A stretch of DNA of 64,000 bases from UBA5109 sp965661005 (GCA_965661005.1 CBFICB010000002.1:310001-374000); one strand, 5' to 3'; positions 53,887 through 63,040 are shown, counted from the first letter of the stretch. Numbers and translations are program-made. The notes: generated from the sequence alone by a model not told the origin.

Positions 53887-55812
53887 TTACTTTTCGTCTT
53901 CTTTGACTTCTTCGAACTCCGCATCCACTGCATCATCGGAAGCGCCAGTCTCTTCTCCTGCTTCAGCGGCACCTGCTGCTTCACCAGCTGCCTGAGCCTC
54001 AGCATACATACGCTCAGCTAGAGAGCTCGAGGCTTCAGTAAGATCTTTTGTTTTGGCTTCTATTTCTTCTAGATCATCACCTTTCAGTGCTTCTTCCAGT
54101 GCAGTAATCGCCGCATCAATTTTCTCTTTTTCATCAGCTTCAACTTTATCTTCAGCTTCAGTCAAGGTTTTCTTGGTAGCATGCACCAAACCGTCTGCTG
54201 TGTTTTTAGCAGTAATAAGCGCTTCAAACTTCTTATCTTCTTCAGCATGTGATTCGGCATCATTCACCATGTTTTCAATCTCTTCATCGGATAAACCACT
54301 AGAAGCTTTAATCACGATTGACTGCTGCTTGCCGGTTGCAACATCTTTAGCCGACACATTCAAAATACCATCAGCATTCAAGTCGAAACTCACTTCGATC
54401 TGTGGCATGCCACGAGGAGAAGGTGGAATATCCGAAAGATCAAAACGTCCTAAAGATTTATTTTGAGACGCCTGCTTTCGCTCACCCTGTACAACGTGAA
54501 TAGTCACTGCACTCTGATTATCCTCAGCTGTTGAGAAAGTCTGTTTCTTGCTGACCGGAATCGTCGTATTTTTGTCAATCAGCGGAGTGGCTACACCACC
54601 CAAGGTTTCAATACCTAAAGATAGAGGAGTCACGTCCAGCAACAAGACATCAGTCACGTCTCCTGCCAGTACAGCAGCTTGAATTGACGCACCCATTGCA
54701 ACAGCCTCGTCTGGGTTGACGTCATGTCTGACTTCTTTACCAAAAAAATCATTTACTTTTTTCTGCACTAAAGGCATGCGGGTCTGACCACCAACCAAAA
54801 TCACATCATCAATCTCAGAAGCAGATAAGTCAGCATCCTTCAACGCGATTTTCAGAGGGTCGATAGTACGATCAACCAGGTCTTCGACCAGTGACTCAAG
54901 TTTAGAGCGAGTCAGTTTCACTACTAGATGCTTAGGTCCGCTGGAATCTGCTGTAATATAGGGCAGGTTCACTTCTGTAGACTGTGCTGAAGACAATTCA
55001 ATTTTAGCTTTTTCCGCAGCTTCTTTAAGGCGCTGCAAAGCCAGAGGATCATTGTGTAAATCCATTCCACTGTCTTTCTTGAATTCGTCAGCCAGAAAAT
55101 CAATTAAACGCAAATCGAAATCTTCACCACCGAGGAAAGTGTCACCATTGGTAGAAAGCACTTCAAATGAATGCTCGCCATCAGTCTCTGCGATTTCAAT
55201 GATTGAAATATCAAAGGTACCACCACCCAGGTCATAAACAGCTATGGTGCTATCACCACTTTTCTTGTCCATACCGTAGGCAAGCGCTGCCGCAGTAGGT
55301 TCGTTAATAATACGCTTAACTTCTAAACCAGCGATTTTGCCGGCATCTTTTGTCGCCTGACGTTGTGAATCGTTGAAATATGCTGGAACAGTTACCACCG
55401 CTTCGGTAACAGCTTCACCTAAATAATCCTCAGCAGTCTTTTTCATTTTCATTAAGACTTGCGCAGAAATCTGAGGGGGTGCCATTTTCTCGCCACGTAC
55501 TTCTACCCAGGCATCGCCATTATCAGCTTCGACAATTTTATAAGGCACCATTTTGATGTCTTTTTGTACAACATCATCTTTGAACTGACGCCCAATCAAA
55601 CGTTTAATTGCAAACAAAGTATTGTGCGGATTTGTAACAGCCTGACGCTTGGCTGGCTGTCCAACAAGGGTTTCGCCATCATCTGTATACGCAATAATAG
55701 ACGGCGTCGTGCGATCGCCTTCCGCATTCTCAATAACTCTGGCTTTACCACCTTCCATTACTGCTACACAGGAATTGGTAGTACCCAAGTCTATACCTAT
55801 AATTTTTCCCAT
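53887..55812 (-). CDS. dnaK: Chaperone DnaK (Hsp70)
   Basis: DnaK is the main Hsp70 chaperone. The 641-residue protein has the nucleotide-binding domain (GIDLGTTNSCVAVMEGG, the catalytic-site threonine region, VYDLGGGTFDISI). The substrate-binding domain begins near VLLLDVTPLSLGIETLGG, a helical lid follows, and the C-terminal EEVKEDEK tail has the EEV docking end. The length is standard. It follows grpE by 152 nt with its own sigma-32-like promoter. Confidence 0.99.
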   Translation of the reverse strand: MGKIIGIDLGTTNSCVAVMEGGKARVIENAEGDRTTPSIIAYTDDGETLVGQPAKRQAVTNPHNTLFAIKRLIGRQFKDDVVQKDIKMVPYKIVEADNGDAWVEVRGEKMAPPQISAQVLMKMKKTAEDYLGEAVTEAVVTVPAYFNDSQRQATKDAGKIAGLEVKRIINEPTAAALAYGMDKKSGDSTIAVYDLGGGTFDISIIEIAETDGEHSFEVLSTNGDTFLGGEDFDLRLIDFLADEFKKDSGMDLHNDPLALQRLKEAAEKAKIELSSAQSTEVNLPYITADSSGPKHLVVKLTRSKLESLVEDLVDRTIDPLKIALKDADLSASEIDDVILVGGQTRMPLVQKKVNDFFGKEVRHDVNPDEAVAMGASIQAAVLAGDVTDVLLLDVTPLSLGIETLGGVATPLIDKNTTIPVSKKQTFSTAEDNQSAVTIHVVQGERKQASQNKSLGRFDLSDIPPSPRGMPQIEVSFDLNADGILNVSAKDVATGKQQSIVIKASSGLSDEEIENMVNDAESHAEEDKKFEALITAKNTADGLVHATKKTLTEAEDKVEADEKEKIDAAITALEEALKGDDLEEIEAKTKDLTEASSSLAERMYAEAQAAGEAAGAAEAGEETGASDDAVDAEFEEVKEDEK

Positions 55813-55882
55813 AATTTTATCTCCGGTTAATTCATTCAGTGCTGAGCTGAATGAAACAGCAATCGCACTTTAGCTGACTTAT

Positions 55883-55910
55883 ATATTGGCCCTATCTGTT
55901 ATTTTTCAAG
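55883..55910 (-). promoter_or_regulatory. Sigma-32-type promoter for dnaK
   Basis: On the minus strand CTTGAAA (55904-55910 reversed) is followed 13 nt later by GCCAATAT (55883-55890 reversed). The E. coli sigma-32 consensus is CTTGAAA with a 13-15-nt spacer and CCCCATNT. The -35 is perfect; the -10 matches at six of eight positions. It lies about 70 nt before the dnaK start. Confidence 0.7.
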
Positions 55911-55964
55911 GACCTACTTTAAATGTTCTTGTTTTAAATCATAAAACCATCATGCTACGATCAA

Positions 55965-56561
55965 TCATTTCGACACCATCACCATTGCCGGTCGAATAAC
56001 TCTTCCATTCAAGCTGTATCCTTTCTGCACAACAGTTATCACAGTATTTGGCTCTACATCTGGATTTTCTAACATTGACATTGCCTGATGTAGCTGAGGA
56101 TCAAAGGGCTCCCCCTCAGGGTCTATCTGTTCGATAGCAAACTTGTTTAGAACCGTCAGAAATTCCTTGATAGTAAGTTCAATACCTTCACAAAGTGCTT
56201 TTACACTCTCTTCTTCAGGATCAGCCACCGCTTGCAATGCTCGCTCCATGTTATCCATGACATTTAATAATTCTGCACTGAATTTTTCCAAGGCATATTT
56301 ATGAGCCTTTTCAACATCTGCTTCTGCGCGACGACGCATATTCTGAACTTCAGCATGAGCTCTCATCACTGTATCCTGCTGCTCTGACAAGGCTGCAGCT
56401 ACTGCTTCGTCAATTAGCGTCTGTACTTCGGGAGCAAGCTCAACGCCTTGTTCTTCATCCAGACTACTATCGTCAGCCTGTTCCTGTTCGACAGCTTCAT
56501 TCTTTTCCTGTTCGGGCTCCTGACTACTGCCCATTTTTTTGGAAGCTTCCTTTTCAGCCAT
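55965..56561 (-). CDS. grpE: Nucleotide exchange factor GrpE
   Basis: GrpE releases ADP from DnaK. The 198-residue protein has an acidic, low-complexity N-terminus and a long coiled coil (about 55-110, with RAHAEVQNMRRRAEADVEKAHKYALEKF). The C-terminal beta domain contains VEPNTVITVVQKGYSLNGRVIRPAMVMVSK. I chose the ATG at 56561, which has a strong GGAGGA site; a TTG four codons upstream is unlikely. It is divergent from recN. Confidence 0.96.
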   Translation of the reverse strand: MAEKEASKKMGSSQEPEQEKNEAVEQEQADDSSLDEEQGVELAPEVQTLIDEAVAAALSEQQDTVMRAHAEVQNMRRRAEADVEKAHKYALEKFSAELLNVMDNMERALQAVADPEEESVKALCEGIELTIKEFLTVLNKFAIEQIDPEGEPFDPQLHQAMSMLENPDVEPNTVITVVQKGYSLNGRVIRPAMVMVSK

Positions 56562-56622
56562 GCTTTCCTCCAAATAACGCGTTACTTATGAAATAACTTG
56601 TGACACAAATCGACTACAGGCT

Positions 56623-56650
56623 ATATGGGGTCGAGCTTCAAGCTTTCAAG
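56623..56650 (-). promoter_or_regulatory. Near-perfect sigma-32 promoter for grpE
   Basis: On the minus strand CTTGAAA (56644-56650 reversed) and CCCCATAT (56623-56630 reversed) are exactly 13 nt apart, matching the sigma-32 consensus at essentially every position. It lies about 60 nt before the grpE start, inside the 5' region of the divergent recN gene. Confidence 0.85.
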
Positions 56651-56725
56651 AGAAAAACAGAGAAAATAAGCATCGAAAGACAAATGAATTTTGTACTACA
56701 ATTCAATCAGGTCTTTGAGAAGAAT

Positions 56726-58390
56726 ATGCTAAGCCAATTAACAATCAATAATTACGCCATTGTCGAACAACTCGATCTTGAACTGAAGTCGGGAATGACA
56801 GTTATTACCGGTGAAACCGGAGCTGGAAAATCCATTATGCTGGATGCTTTGGCCCTAACCCTGGGCGACCGTGCGGATAAAGAAGTCATCCAGCCGGGGC
56901 AGGACAAAACCGAAATCAGTGCCAACTTTGACATTAGCAACAATAAACACGCCCTTAACTGGCTCGAACAACAAGACTATGCTACCGATGGTGAGTGTAT
57001 TCTGCGTAGAGTCGTCACCGCTGAAGGTCGCTCAAAGGCCTATATCAATGGCAGGCCGGTTACCTTAAACGAACTCAAGCAACTGGGTGAAATGCTGGTT
57101 GATATCCATAGTCAGCATGAACATCAGTCTCTATTGAAAACCAGCACCCATCAACGTTTATTGGATGATTATTGCGGCACAACTGAACTTGCACACAAAG
57201 TCACTGTAGCCTATCGAACCTGGCTTGGGCAGTTTAAAAAGCTCGAAGCTCTGCAAAATCAGGCAGAAGAACATAATGCCCTTTTTGAATTACAGCATTA
57301 TCAATTAAAAGAACTGAATGAATTAAATCTTGCTGCAGATGAATACCCTTCACTGGAAGATGAGCACCAACAACTAAACCACGCAGAAAGCATTTTGAGT
57401 TCACTACAGTCCGCCCTGGATATTTGTAAAGATAACGATGAGCAAAATATTCAGGCAGCACTAGCTCAAGTTCAGAGCTTACTAGACAATATGCCCTACC
57501 GAAGTGCCCGCATGGAAACTGCCTATGATCTACTCAACACCGCATTGATCCAGGTTGAAGAAGCCAGCAATGAATTGATTCAGGCTGCAGAAAATCTGGA
57601 TATGAATCCAACTCGCCTGCAAGAATTAGATGAACGTTTAACCGTAATTCACCAGCTCGCACGCAAGCATAAAGTCAAACCCGAAGAGCTTCCGGCTTTT
57701 CACCAACAACTACAAAATGACCTGGGTGATGCCAGTTCGGCAGATGATCAAATCGAAACACTCAAGAGTCAACTAAAGGAACTGGAAACCAGCTACCAAA
57801 GCCATGCCGATGAACTAAGTAAAGAACGTAGTAGCGGCGCCCTTAAATTACAAAAAGCGATTAATGCTCAGCTTAAAAAACTGGATATGGATTCAGCGAG
57901 CTTCTCTGTCGCTCTTAACAAGGACGGCAGCAATCTACCAAGCAGCAAAGGCAACGAAAATATTGAATTTCTCATTAGCACTAACCCTGGCCAAAGTGCT
58001 AAGCCTTTAATCAAGATTGCCTCCGGTGGAGAGCTTTCCCGAATCAGTCTGGCTATTCAGGTGGTCACTGCCCAGACCTCTTCTATTCCCTCACTTATTT
58101 TTGATGAAGTCGATGTTGGAATTGGTGGTTCAGTTGCTTTGGCAGTAGGAGATTTATTAAGACAACTTGGCGAGAAAGGCCAGGTGCTTTGTGTCACTCA
58201 TCAAGCTCAGGTAGCGAGTCAGGGTAATCATCACCTTTATGTCAGCAAGCTGGCTGGCAAAAATTCAATCAGCACCCAAGTCTCTGAACTTAGCGGTGAA
58301 GAGAAAGTCATCGAAATCGCTCGCATGCTCGGAGGCAATGCCGAAAATGAAAGCTCCATGGCACATGCCAGAGAAATGATGGCTTCATAG
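56726..58390 (+). CDS. recN: DNA repair protein RecN
   Basis: RecN is an SMC-like ATPase acting in double-strand break repair. The 554-residue protein (553 in E. coli) has Walker A GETGAGKS (residues 29-36) and a long coiled-coil middle. The ABC signature is SGGELSRISLAIQV and Walker B is LIFDEVDVGIGG. I chose the ATG at 56726 (MLSQLTINNYAIVEQ) with GAGAAG upstream. An open frame runs from 56600, but those 42 residues have no family match and overlap the grpE promoter. Confidence 0.97.
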   Translation: MLSQLTINNYAIVEQLDLELKSGMTVITGETGAGKSIMLDALALTLGDRADKEVIQPGQDKTEISANFDISNNKHALNWLEQQDYATDGECILRRVVTAEGRSKAYINGRPVTLNELKQLGEMLVDIHSQHEHQSLLKTSTHQRLLDDYCGTTELAHKVTVAYRTWLGQFKKLEALQNQAEEHNALFELQHYQLKELNELNLAADEYPSLEDEHQQLNHAESILSSLQSALDICKDNDEQNIQAALAQVQSLLDNMPYRSARMETAYDLLNTALIQVEEASNELIQAAENLDMNPTRLQELDERLTVIHQLARKHKVKPEELPAFHQQLQNDLGDASSADDQIETLKSQLKELETSYQSHADELSKERSSGALKLQKAINAQLKKLDMDSASFSVALNKDGSNLPSSKGNENIEFLISTNPGQSAKPLIKIASGGELSRISLAIQVVTAQTSSIPSLIFDEVDVGIGGSVALAVGDLLRQLGEKGQVLCVTHQAQVASQGNHHLYVSKLAGKNSISTQVSELSGEEKVIEIARMLGGNAENESSMAHAREMMAS

Positions 58391-58741
58391 ATCTTTTATT
58401 TTTCTTTGTAAATAAACAACTCCGAATAAAAATTACATCCTGGCCGAAAGCTGTAGAGACCAATAATTGTGTCATCTGCAATGCTAGTCCAGAGCGACGT
58501 TTGAACTTATCAAAGGGGCTTAGATTGTAGAAAGTGACCGAAATAATTTTAAGATGCAATAAAGTAATACCCAGCGTGGTAGCAATATAAATCGTTAATA
58601 AGGAGCAAGAAAATTTAATAATTGCGTTATGAGCGACGCTAGTACGCGGCGAAGCTTATAATTGTTGAGGGAGCTTACTTCTTGGTAAGTGACCGAAATA
58701 ATTTTAAGATGCAACAAAGTAATAGCGAGCGCAATAGCAAT
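58391..58741. repeat. recN-fur gap with a 55-nt direct repeat
   Basis: The 351-nt gap between the convergent recN and fur genes holds an imperfect direct repeat at 58532-58586 and 58687-58741, spaced 155 nt apart. The first 28 nt are identical (starting AAGTGACCGAAATAATTTTA); later bases differ at several sites. The second copy abuts the fur stop codon. I see no hairpin terminator or open reading frame of note. The unit does not look like a known transposon end. Confidence 0.75.
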
Positions 58742-59155
58742 TTACTGACAGTCTTTGCAGAGTCCGTAGATATAAAGCGAATGATCACTAATCGTATATC
58801 CCTTCTTCTCTGCCTGTTTCTTTTGCTGGGCCTCAATTACTTCATCGAAAAACTCTTCGACTTTACCGCATTTTGTACAGACTATATGGTCATGATGATC
58901 TTCAGTCATCATTTCGAATACTGAGTGACCACCTTCAAAGTGGTGACGCATTACCAGACCTGCGGCTTCAAACTGGGTGAGTACCCGGTAGACTGTTGCT
59001 AAACCAACATCTTCATCGGCATCTCGAAGGGCCTTGTAGACATCTTCGGCGCTCATATGCCGAGATTCCGTTTCATCTAGGATTTGCATTATCTTGACGC
59101 GTGGCAAAGTGACTTTAAGCCCTGCGTTGCGAAGTTCTTGATTCTCTCCTGGCAT
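58742..59155 (-). CDS. fur: Ferric uptake regulator Fur
   Basis: Fur is the Fe2+-dependent repressor of iron uptake genes. The 137-residue protein has the winged-helix domain (AEDVYKALRDADEDVGLATVYRVLTQFEAAGLV), the metal-site region MRHHFEGGHSVFEMMTEDHHDHIVC, and two CxxC zinc pairs (CTKC near 93 and CKDC at the C-terminus). The length is standard. It is divergent from bamE across 152 nt, the conserved Pseudomonas arrangement. Confidence 0.98.
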   Translation of the reverse strand: MPGENQELRNAGLKVTLPRVKIMQILDETESRHMSAEDVYKALRDADEDVGLATVYRVLTQFEAAGLVMRHHFEGGHSVFEMMTEDHHDHIVCTKCGKVEEFFDEVIEAQQKKQAEKKGYTISDHSLYIYGLCKDCQ

Positions 59156-59215
59156 TAAATTACTTCCTTAAATAGTATTTTTTACAAAAAAAGCCATTTC
59201 ATTCATATTTCATTA

Positions 59216-59229
59216 ACAGATGTATCTGT
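59216..59229. promoter_or_regulatory. 14-bp palindrome in the fur-bamE promoter region
   Basis: ACAGAT-GT-ATCTGT is a perfect inverted repeat with a 2-nt centre, 60-90 nt from both genes. It does not resemble the Fur consensus. It could be a regulator site; no identity can be given. Confidence 0.3.
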
Positions 59230-59307
59230 AAAATCAACTTTGTTTTCGGTATTATGCCTGTCCACAGAAGTATGTAAAGTTAAGAGTAAGGCTAACAAAG
59301 GTCAACA

Positions 59308-59682
59308 GTGTTGAATAAACTGCTACTTATCATTTCAATTCTCGTACTGAGTGCATGTAGTAATTCTCCGTTGAGTTTTCCTGGTGTTTATCGGCTGGAT
59401 ATTCCTCAGGGCAATCTCATCTCTCAGGAACAGGTTGACCAGTTGCGTCCTGGCCTGACCAAACGCCAGGTCAATTTCATTATGGGAACCCCCTTAATAC
59501 AGGACACTTTCGATCAGGATCGCTGGGATTATATCTACAGCTATCAACCTGGGGGTGGTGAGCGCGTTCAAGAAAGAATCAGCATCTATTTTGATGATAA
59601 CGGGTTTATGACCCGTTTTGATGGTGATTTCCAACAAACCCCTGAGAATGATCAATTCGGTGAAATTTCAGCTGCGCAATAA
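59308..59682 (+). CDS. bamE: Outer membrane assembly lipoprotein BamE
   Basis: BamE is a small lipoprotein of the BAM complex that inserts outer-membrane proteins. The 124-residue product has a lipobox LVLSAC with C17. The SmpA/OmlA domain follows (RLDIPQGNLISQEQVDQLRPGLTKRQVNFIMGTPLIQDTFDQDRWDYIYSY). The start is GTG with AAGG 7 nt upstream. It is divergent from fur and converges with rnfH. Confidence 0.95.
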   Translation: MLNKLLLIISILVLSACSNSPLSFPGVYRLDIPQGNLISQEQVDQLRPGLTKRQVNFIMGTPLIQDTFDQDRWDYIYSYQPGGGERVQERISIYFDDNGFMTRFDGDFQQTPENDQFGEISAAQ

Positions 59683-59688
59683 GCGGCT

Positions 59689-60078
59689 TTACTCTACTTT
59701 CCCCTGCCTTTTGTTTTTTTCTGTTTGCTTTGCTTGTGCCTGCTTTGCCTTTTTTTGCGCTCTGAGGAATCTGGCTTGCTTGGGATCCAGCAATAAGGGC
59801 CGGTAAATCTCCACCCTATCATTATTTTCCAGTTGATAATCAGCTGGAAGTGGAAGGTGCTTACCATCCAGAGGTTTTGAAAAAATACCCATCTTGGCTT
59901 CACCTATATTTACTTCGGGATACTTGCTTGTCAGCCCTGAAGCCAAAACTGCAGCCATAGACGAAGTGCCTTGCTTTACCGTTAGCGCTTGTAAAAATTG
60001 CTCATCTGGCAAGGCATAGGCAACTTCCACTTGTATCGAGGGAACATCAGCTATTTGCTGTTTGCTGGAATCATCCAT
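59689..60078 (-). CDS. rnfH: RnfH-family protein
   Basis: The 129-residue protein belongs to the RnfH family (UPF0125), ubiquitin-like small proteins of unclear role. It has VEVAYALPDEQFLQALTVKQGT, then KMGIFSKPL and NDRVEIYRPLLLDPKQARFLRAQKKAK with a basic tail. I chose the ATG at 60078, which overlaps the ratA stop by 8 nt; a longer frame upstream merely reads through ratA. The ratA-rnfH pair is conserved in E. coli and Pseudomonas. Confidence 0.92.
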   Translation of the reverse strand: MDDSSKQQIADVPSIQVEVAYALPDEQFLQALTVKQGTSSMAAVLASGLTSKYPEVNIGEAKMGIFSKPLDGKHLPLPADYQLENNDRVEIYRPLLLDPKQARFLRAQKKAKQAQAKQTEKNKRQGKVE

Positions 60079-60502
60079 AAAGCTTATCCGCACGTCTACA
60101 GACAGCGTTAACCAAATTCTTGCAAGAAGCATCAAATAGATTTTTTAAAGCCAGATCAAGCAACCCGGATTTAAATTCAAAATGCATATTCAGACTGGCT
60201 TTACATGCATCTTCACTTAATGCGTCAAAAGTCCAACGTGCATCAAAATGTTTAAAAGGGCCATCAACCAATTCCATCATCATAGAGTTGGGAGGAGTCA
60301 AACTATTCTTGGTCGTAAATGAATATTTAAAACCGGCTTTACCCAAATCCAAACGCCCCTGTACTTCATTTTCGGTTTTGCTGAGCACCTCAGCACCCAG
60401 ACAGCCATCCATAAATTCCGGATATGACTCAATATCATTCACCAGATCAAACATGGCCCTGGCAGAATACGGCAATAATGCGCTTTGTTGAATAGTTGTC
60501 AC
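60071..60502 (-). CDS. ratA: RatA, START/SRPBCC-fold protein
   Basis: RatA (YfjG, also compared with Coq10) has been described in E. coli as a toxin-like protein that binds 50S subunits and in other work as a quinone-binding protein. The 143-residue product has the polyketide-cyclase/START pattern: ALLPYSARAMFDLVNDIESYPEFMDGCLGAEVL, FTTKNSLTPP and the C-terminal helix LFDASCKNLVNAVCRRADKLYG. It is translationally coupled to rnfH, and the fur-bamE and smpB neighbours match Pseudomonas. Confidence 0.93.
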   Translation of the reverse strand: MTTIQQSALLPYSARAMFDLVNDIESYPEFMDGCLGAEVLSKTENEVQGRLDLGKAGFKYSFTTKNSLTPPNSMMMELVDGPFKHFDARWTFDALSEDACKASLNMHFEFKSGLLDLALKNLFDASCKNLVNAVCRRADKLYG

Positions 60503-60511
60503 GAGTAGGCT

Positions 60512-61936
60512 TTAAAAACCGAGTAAGTTGTAGCCGAAATAAATCTGCGCAACATTATTGGCAAACACTAATAAGAGAATAAGAGGAATAAATGTGCCGA
60601 GTGACAAAGTGATATAGGAAGCAAATAATGAAGACGAAAAACTTTCATCGCCATTACCAATTTCATTGATAAAGTCGCTCCGCTTCCAGCGGTAAGAACA
60701 AAAGATACAAACAAGGAAGCCAATAAAAGGGAGTACAGTGTCATAGAAAAGATCATAAATCACATCGAATAATGATTTATTGATTCCACCATAAGTTACT
60801 AAAGAAGAAAGCCAGCCCACCATACCTAGAGACATTATTGCCAATATGATTACAGTGCCTGCACTTAAACCCATAACAGCAAGCGCTTTACGGCGCGAAT
60901 AATCCTTTTCATCTACCATCCAGGATATAGGAATCTCGCTGATTGAAACCAGCGAAGTTATTGCAGCAAAAAACACCAGGAGAAAAAATACCGTAGCTAC
61001 AATGCTTGCGCCAGTATAACCAAGCACAGTCTGCATTTGCAGGAACAATTGCGGCAAGTAAGAAAAAATCAAACTGACACTACTATCTGATAAACCCTGC
61101 ATATCCACTTCTGGGTTTATGGCAAATATTGCCGGTAGAATTAGCAAACCAGCAAAAAAAGCAACGGCTGTATCGGTTATTGCCACCATACGCGTTGAAC
61201 TGATTATATTTTCTTCACTACTGAAATAAGAGCCATAGGTAATCAATATTCCCATACCTAATGACAAAGAAAAGAAAGCCTGATTGAGAGCCGACCTTAT
61301 AACCGTGCTATCTATTTTGCTGAAATCCGGAATTAGATAATAGACTAAGCCTGCCTGAGCATTATCCAGCGTCATCACAAAAACTACTAAGCCCAGTAGC
61401 ATTAGAAACAGCAGGGGCATTAAAACTTTTGCTGCTTTTTCAATGCCGCCTTTCACTCCCCCAACCAGAATCCCATACACAATAGCCAGTGTTAAAAACA
61501 AATACAAAAACAATGAAGGCGATGCGACGATTTCGCCAAAAGCACTCGGTTCAGCCAGTCGGTCTAAATTACCCGCAAGCGATTGCAGAAGGTACAACAT
61601 TATCCAAACAGTTATAACTGAATAAAACACCGCTATCATAAAAGGGGTGGCTACTGCTAAGCCGCCAACGCGCCCCCAGAATTTACTATTGCCTGATAAT
61701 GCATAAAACGAACCCCCGGGGTTTTTCTTAGCAGCTCTGCCCATGGCAATTTCTGCCAGCATGACCGGAAAACAAACGATAATCACGAAAGCTAAATAAA
61801 TAACTAGAAATGCAGCACCGCCATTTTTGGCAGCCATCACCGGAAAACCGACCAGGTTGCCGATACCTACAGCTGAACCCGCTGCTGCAAGAATAAACCC
61901 GAGTCTTGAGCTGAATTGCCCTCTACTACCTGACAT
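60512..61936 (-). CDS. Sodium-dependent transporter, SNF/NSS family
   Basis: The 474-residue protein has about twelve membrane helices with the LeuT-fold signature. Helix 1 reads FILAAAGSAVGIGNLVGFPVMAAKNGG with the Na+/substrate unwound region. Helix 6 carries FFSLSLGMGILITYGSYF, as in bacterial neurotransmitter:sodium symporters. The C-terminus has the LxxVFANN-type helix. It should take up an amino acid with Na+. The substrate is unknown. It lies 9 nt upstream of ratA on the same strand. Confidence 0.88.
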   Translation of the reverse strand: MSGSRGQFSSRLGFILAAAGSAVGIGNLVGFPVMAAKNGGAAFLVIYLAFVIIVCFPVMLAEIAMGRAAKKNPGGSFYALSGNSKFWGRVGGLAVATPFMIAVFYSVITVWIMLYLLQSLAGNLDRLAEPSAFGEIVASPSLFLYLFLTLAIVYGILVGGVKGGIEKAAKVLMPLLFLMLLGLVVFVMTLDNAQAGLVYYLIPDFSKIDSTVIRSALNQAFFSLSLGMGILITYGSYFSSEENIISSTRMVAITDTAVAFFAGLLILPAIFAINPEVDMQGLSDSSVSLIFSYLPQLFLQMQTVLGYTGASIVATVFFLLVFFAAITSLVSISEIPISWMVDEKDYSRRKALAVMGLSAGTVIILAIMSLGMVGWLSSLVTYGGINKSLFDVIYDLFYDTVLPFIGFLVCIFCSYRWKRSDFINEIGNGDESFSSSLFASYITLSLGTFIPLILLLVFANNVAQIYFGYNLLGF

Positions 61937-62044
61937 CTGAACTCTCTAGAATATTGAATTTAACTGTTTTTATAGTGATCGGAGTTTACCAGAAAACCGC
62001 TCAATAAATAGGTTTTAGCCTGCCCTGCCCTTATAATGCCTGCC

Positions 62045-62524
62045 ATGGCAAAAAAGAAAAAACACGACGATTCAACAATTGTCGTTAACAAAAAAGCAAG
62101 ACATGACTACTTTGTCAATGAAAGCTTTGAGGCTGGCATTGCGCTGACTGGCTGGGAAGTCAAAAGCCTGCGTGAAAAGAAAGTTCAACTGGTAGACTCA
62201 CACGTCATTATTAAAGATGGCGAAGCCTGGCTCCTGGGCGCTCAAATCGTTCCCATGTCAACAGCCAGTACTCATGTGGTTGCCGACCCCACTCGCACAC
62301 GTAAATTACTTTTACATCGTAAGGAGCTGGCAAAAATATTTTCCGGCATTAACCAAAAGGGACACACTTGCGTGTGCAGTAAAATGTACTGGAAAGGGCA
62401 TCTTGTGAAATGCCAGATAGCTTTAGCCAAAGGTAAGCATGAATACGATAAACGTGCTGTAGAAAAAGAGCGTGAATGGAATCTGGATAAACGCCGTGTC
62501 ATGAGCCATTCTAATCGACATTAG
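62045..62524 (+). CDS. smpB: SsrA-binding protein SmpB
   Basis: SmpB binds tmRNA and guides it to stalled ribosomes in trans-translation. The 159-residue protein has VVNKKARHDYFVNESFEAGIALTGWEVKSLRE, the GEAWLLGAQIVPM strand, HRKELAKIFSGI, and a basic C-terminal tail after DKRAVEKEREW. I chose the ATG at 62045 (MAKKKK) because SmpB proteins usually start so. An ATG 9 nt upstream overlaps a TATAAT sequence. ssrA follows 153 nt downstream. Confidence 0.96.
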   Translation: MAKKKKHDDSTIVVNKKARHDYFVNESFEAGIALTGWEVKSLREKKVQLVDSHVIIKDGEAWLLGAQIVPMSTASTHVVADPTRTRKLLLHRKELAKIFSGINQKGHTCVCSKMYWKGHLVKCQIALAKGKHEYDKRAVEKEREWNLDKRRVMSHSNRH

Positions 62525-62677
62525 AACAGCAACGCTGCCAGCTTTAAATTCAAACTTCTCACCCCAATATAGTTAAGAAGAAGTAAGCCGAACACCACTT
62601 AACTAGAAACCGTGGTAGTTACTTGCTGCCACTATGCTAGAATGTCAGCGTAGTTAATATTAAAGAAGTAACACATT

Positions 62678-63040
62678 GGGGGCGCTCTGGATTCGACGCC
62701 GGTTATAAAACCCGAGGTGCATGTCGAGAGAGTATAGGCTCTCGTAAATCAATCTATGCAACTTATATAGTTGCCAACGACGAAAACTACGCTCTAGCAG
62801 CTTAATATAGCCGCTAGCGATTGCCACAGGGATGCCTGTAAACCAGTGTTTAGCAATCGTCATATAGAACAGGATCGCCACGGCGGAGTGCTTGACTCCT
62901 AAGGGCTAAAAAGTATCAAGCTCGCTTCGAACACCCTGCGCGTTGGGTCGTGAGAAGTTAACTCAATAAACGATGCTATGCATGTAGAGCCAAAGGCAGA
63001 GTACTGACGGACGGGGGTTCAAATCCCCCCGCCTCCACCA
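62678..63040 (+). ncRNA. ssrA: tmRNA (SsrA)
   Basis: The 363-nt RNA has the tRNA-like ends: 5' GGGGGCG paired with CGCCTCC before the encoded CCA, a T-arm with TTCAAAT, and the conserved CTGGATTCGACG after the acceptor. The tag frame at 62773-62805 reads ANDENYALAA then TAA, the gammaproteobacterial tag. A possible -10 (TAGAAT at 62638-62643) lies upstream with a weak -35. The tail after 63040 has no clear terminator. Confidence 0.98.

Noticed and set aside
56600..56725. N-terminal extension of recN
   Set aside because: The 42 residues have no RecN homology, and the region carries the grpE promoter; RecN normally starts at MLSQL-type sequence.
59156..59307. Fur box upstream of fur or bamE
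   Set aside because: AT-rich stretches are present, but none approaches the 19-bp GATAATGATAATCATTATC pattern.
62660..62881. Minus-strand reading frame across ssrA
   Set aside because: It is antisense to the tmRNA and has no coding signals.
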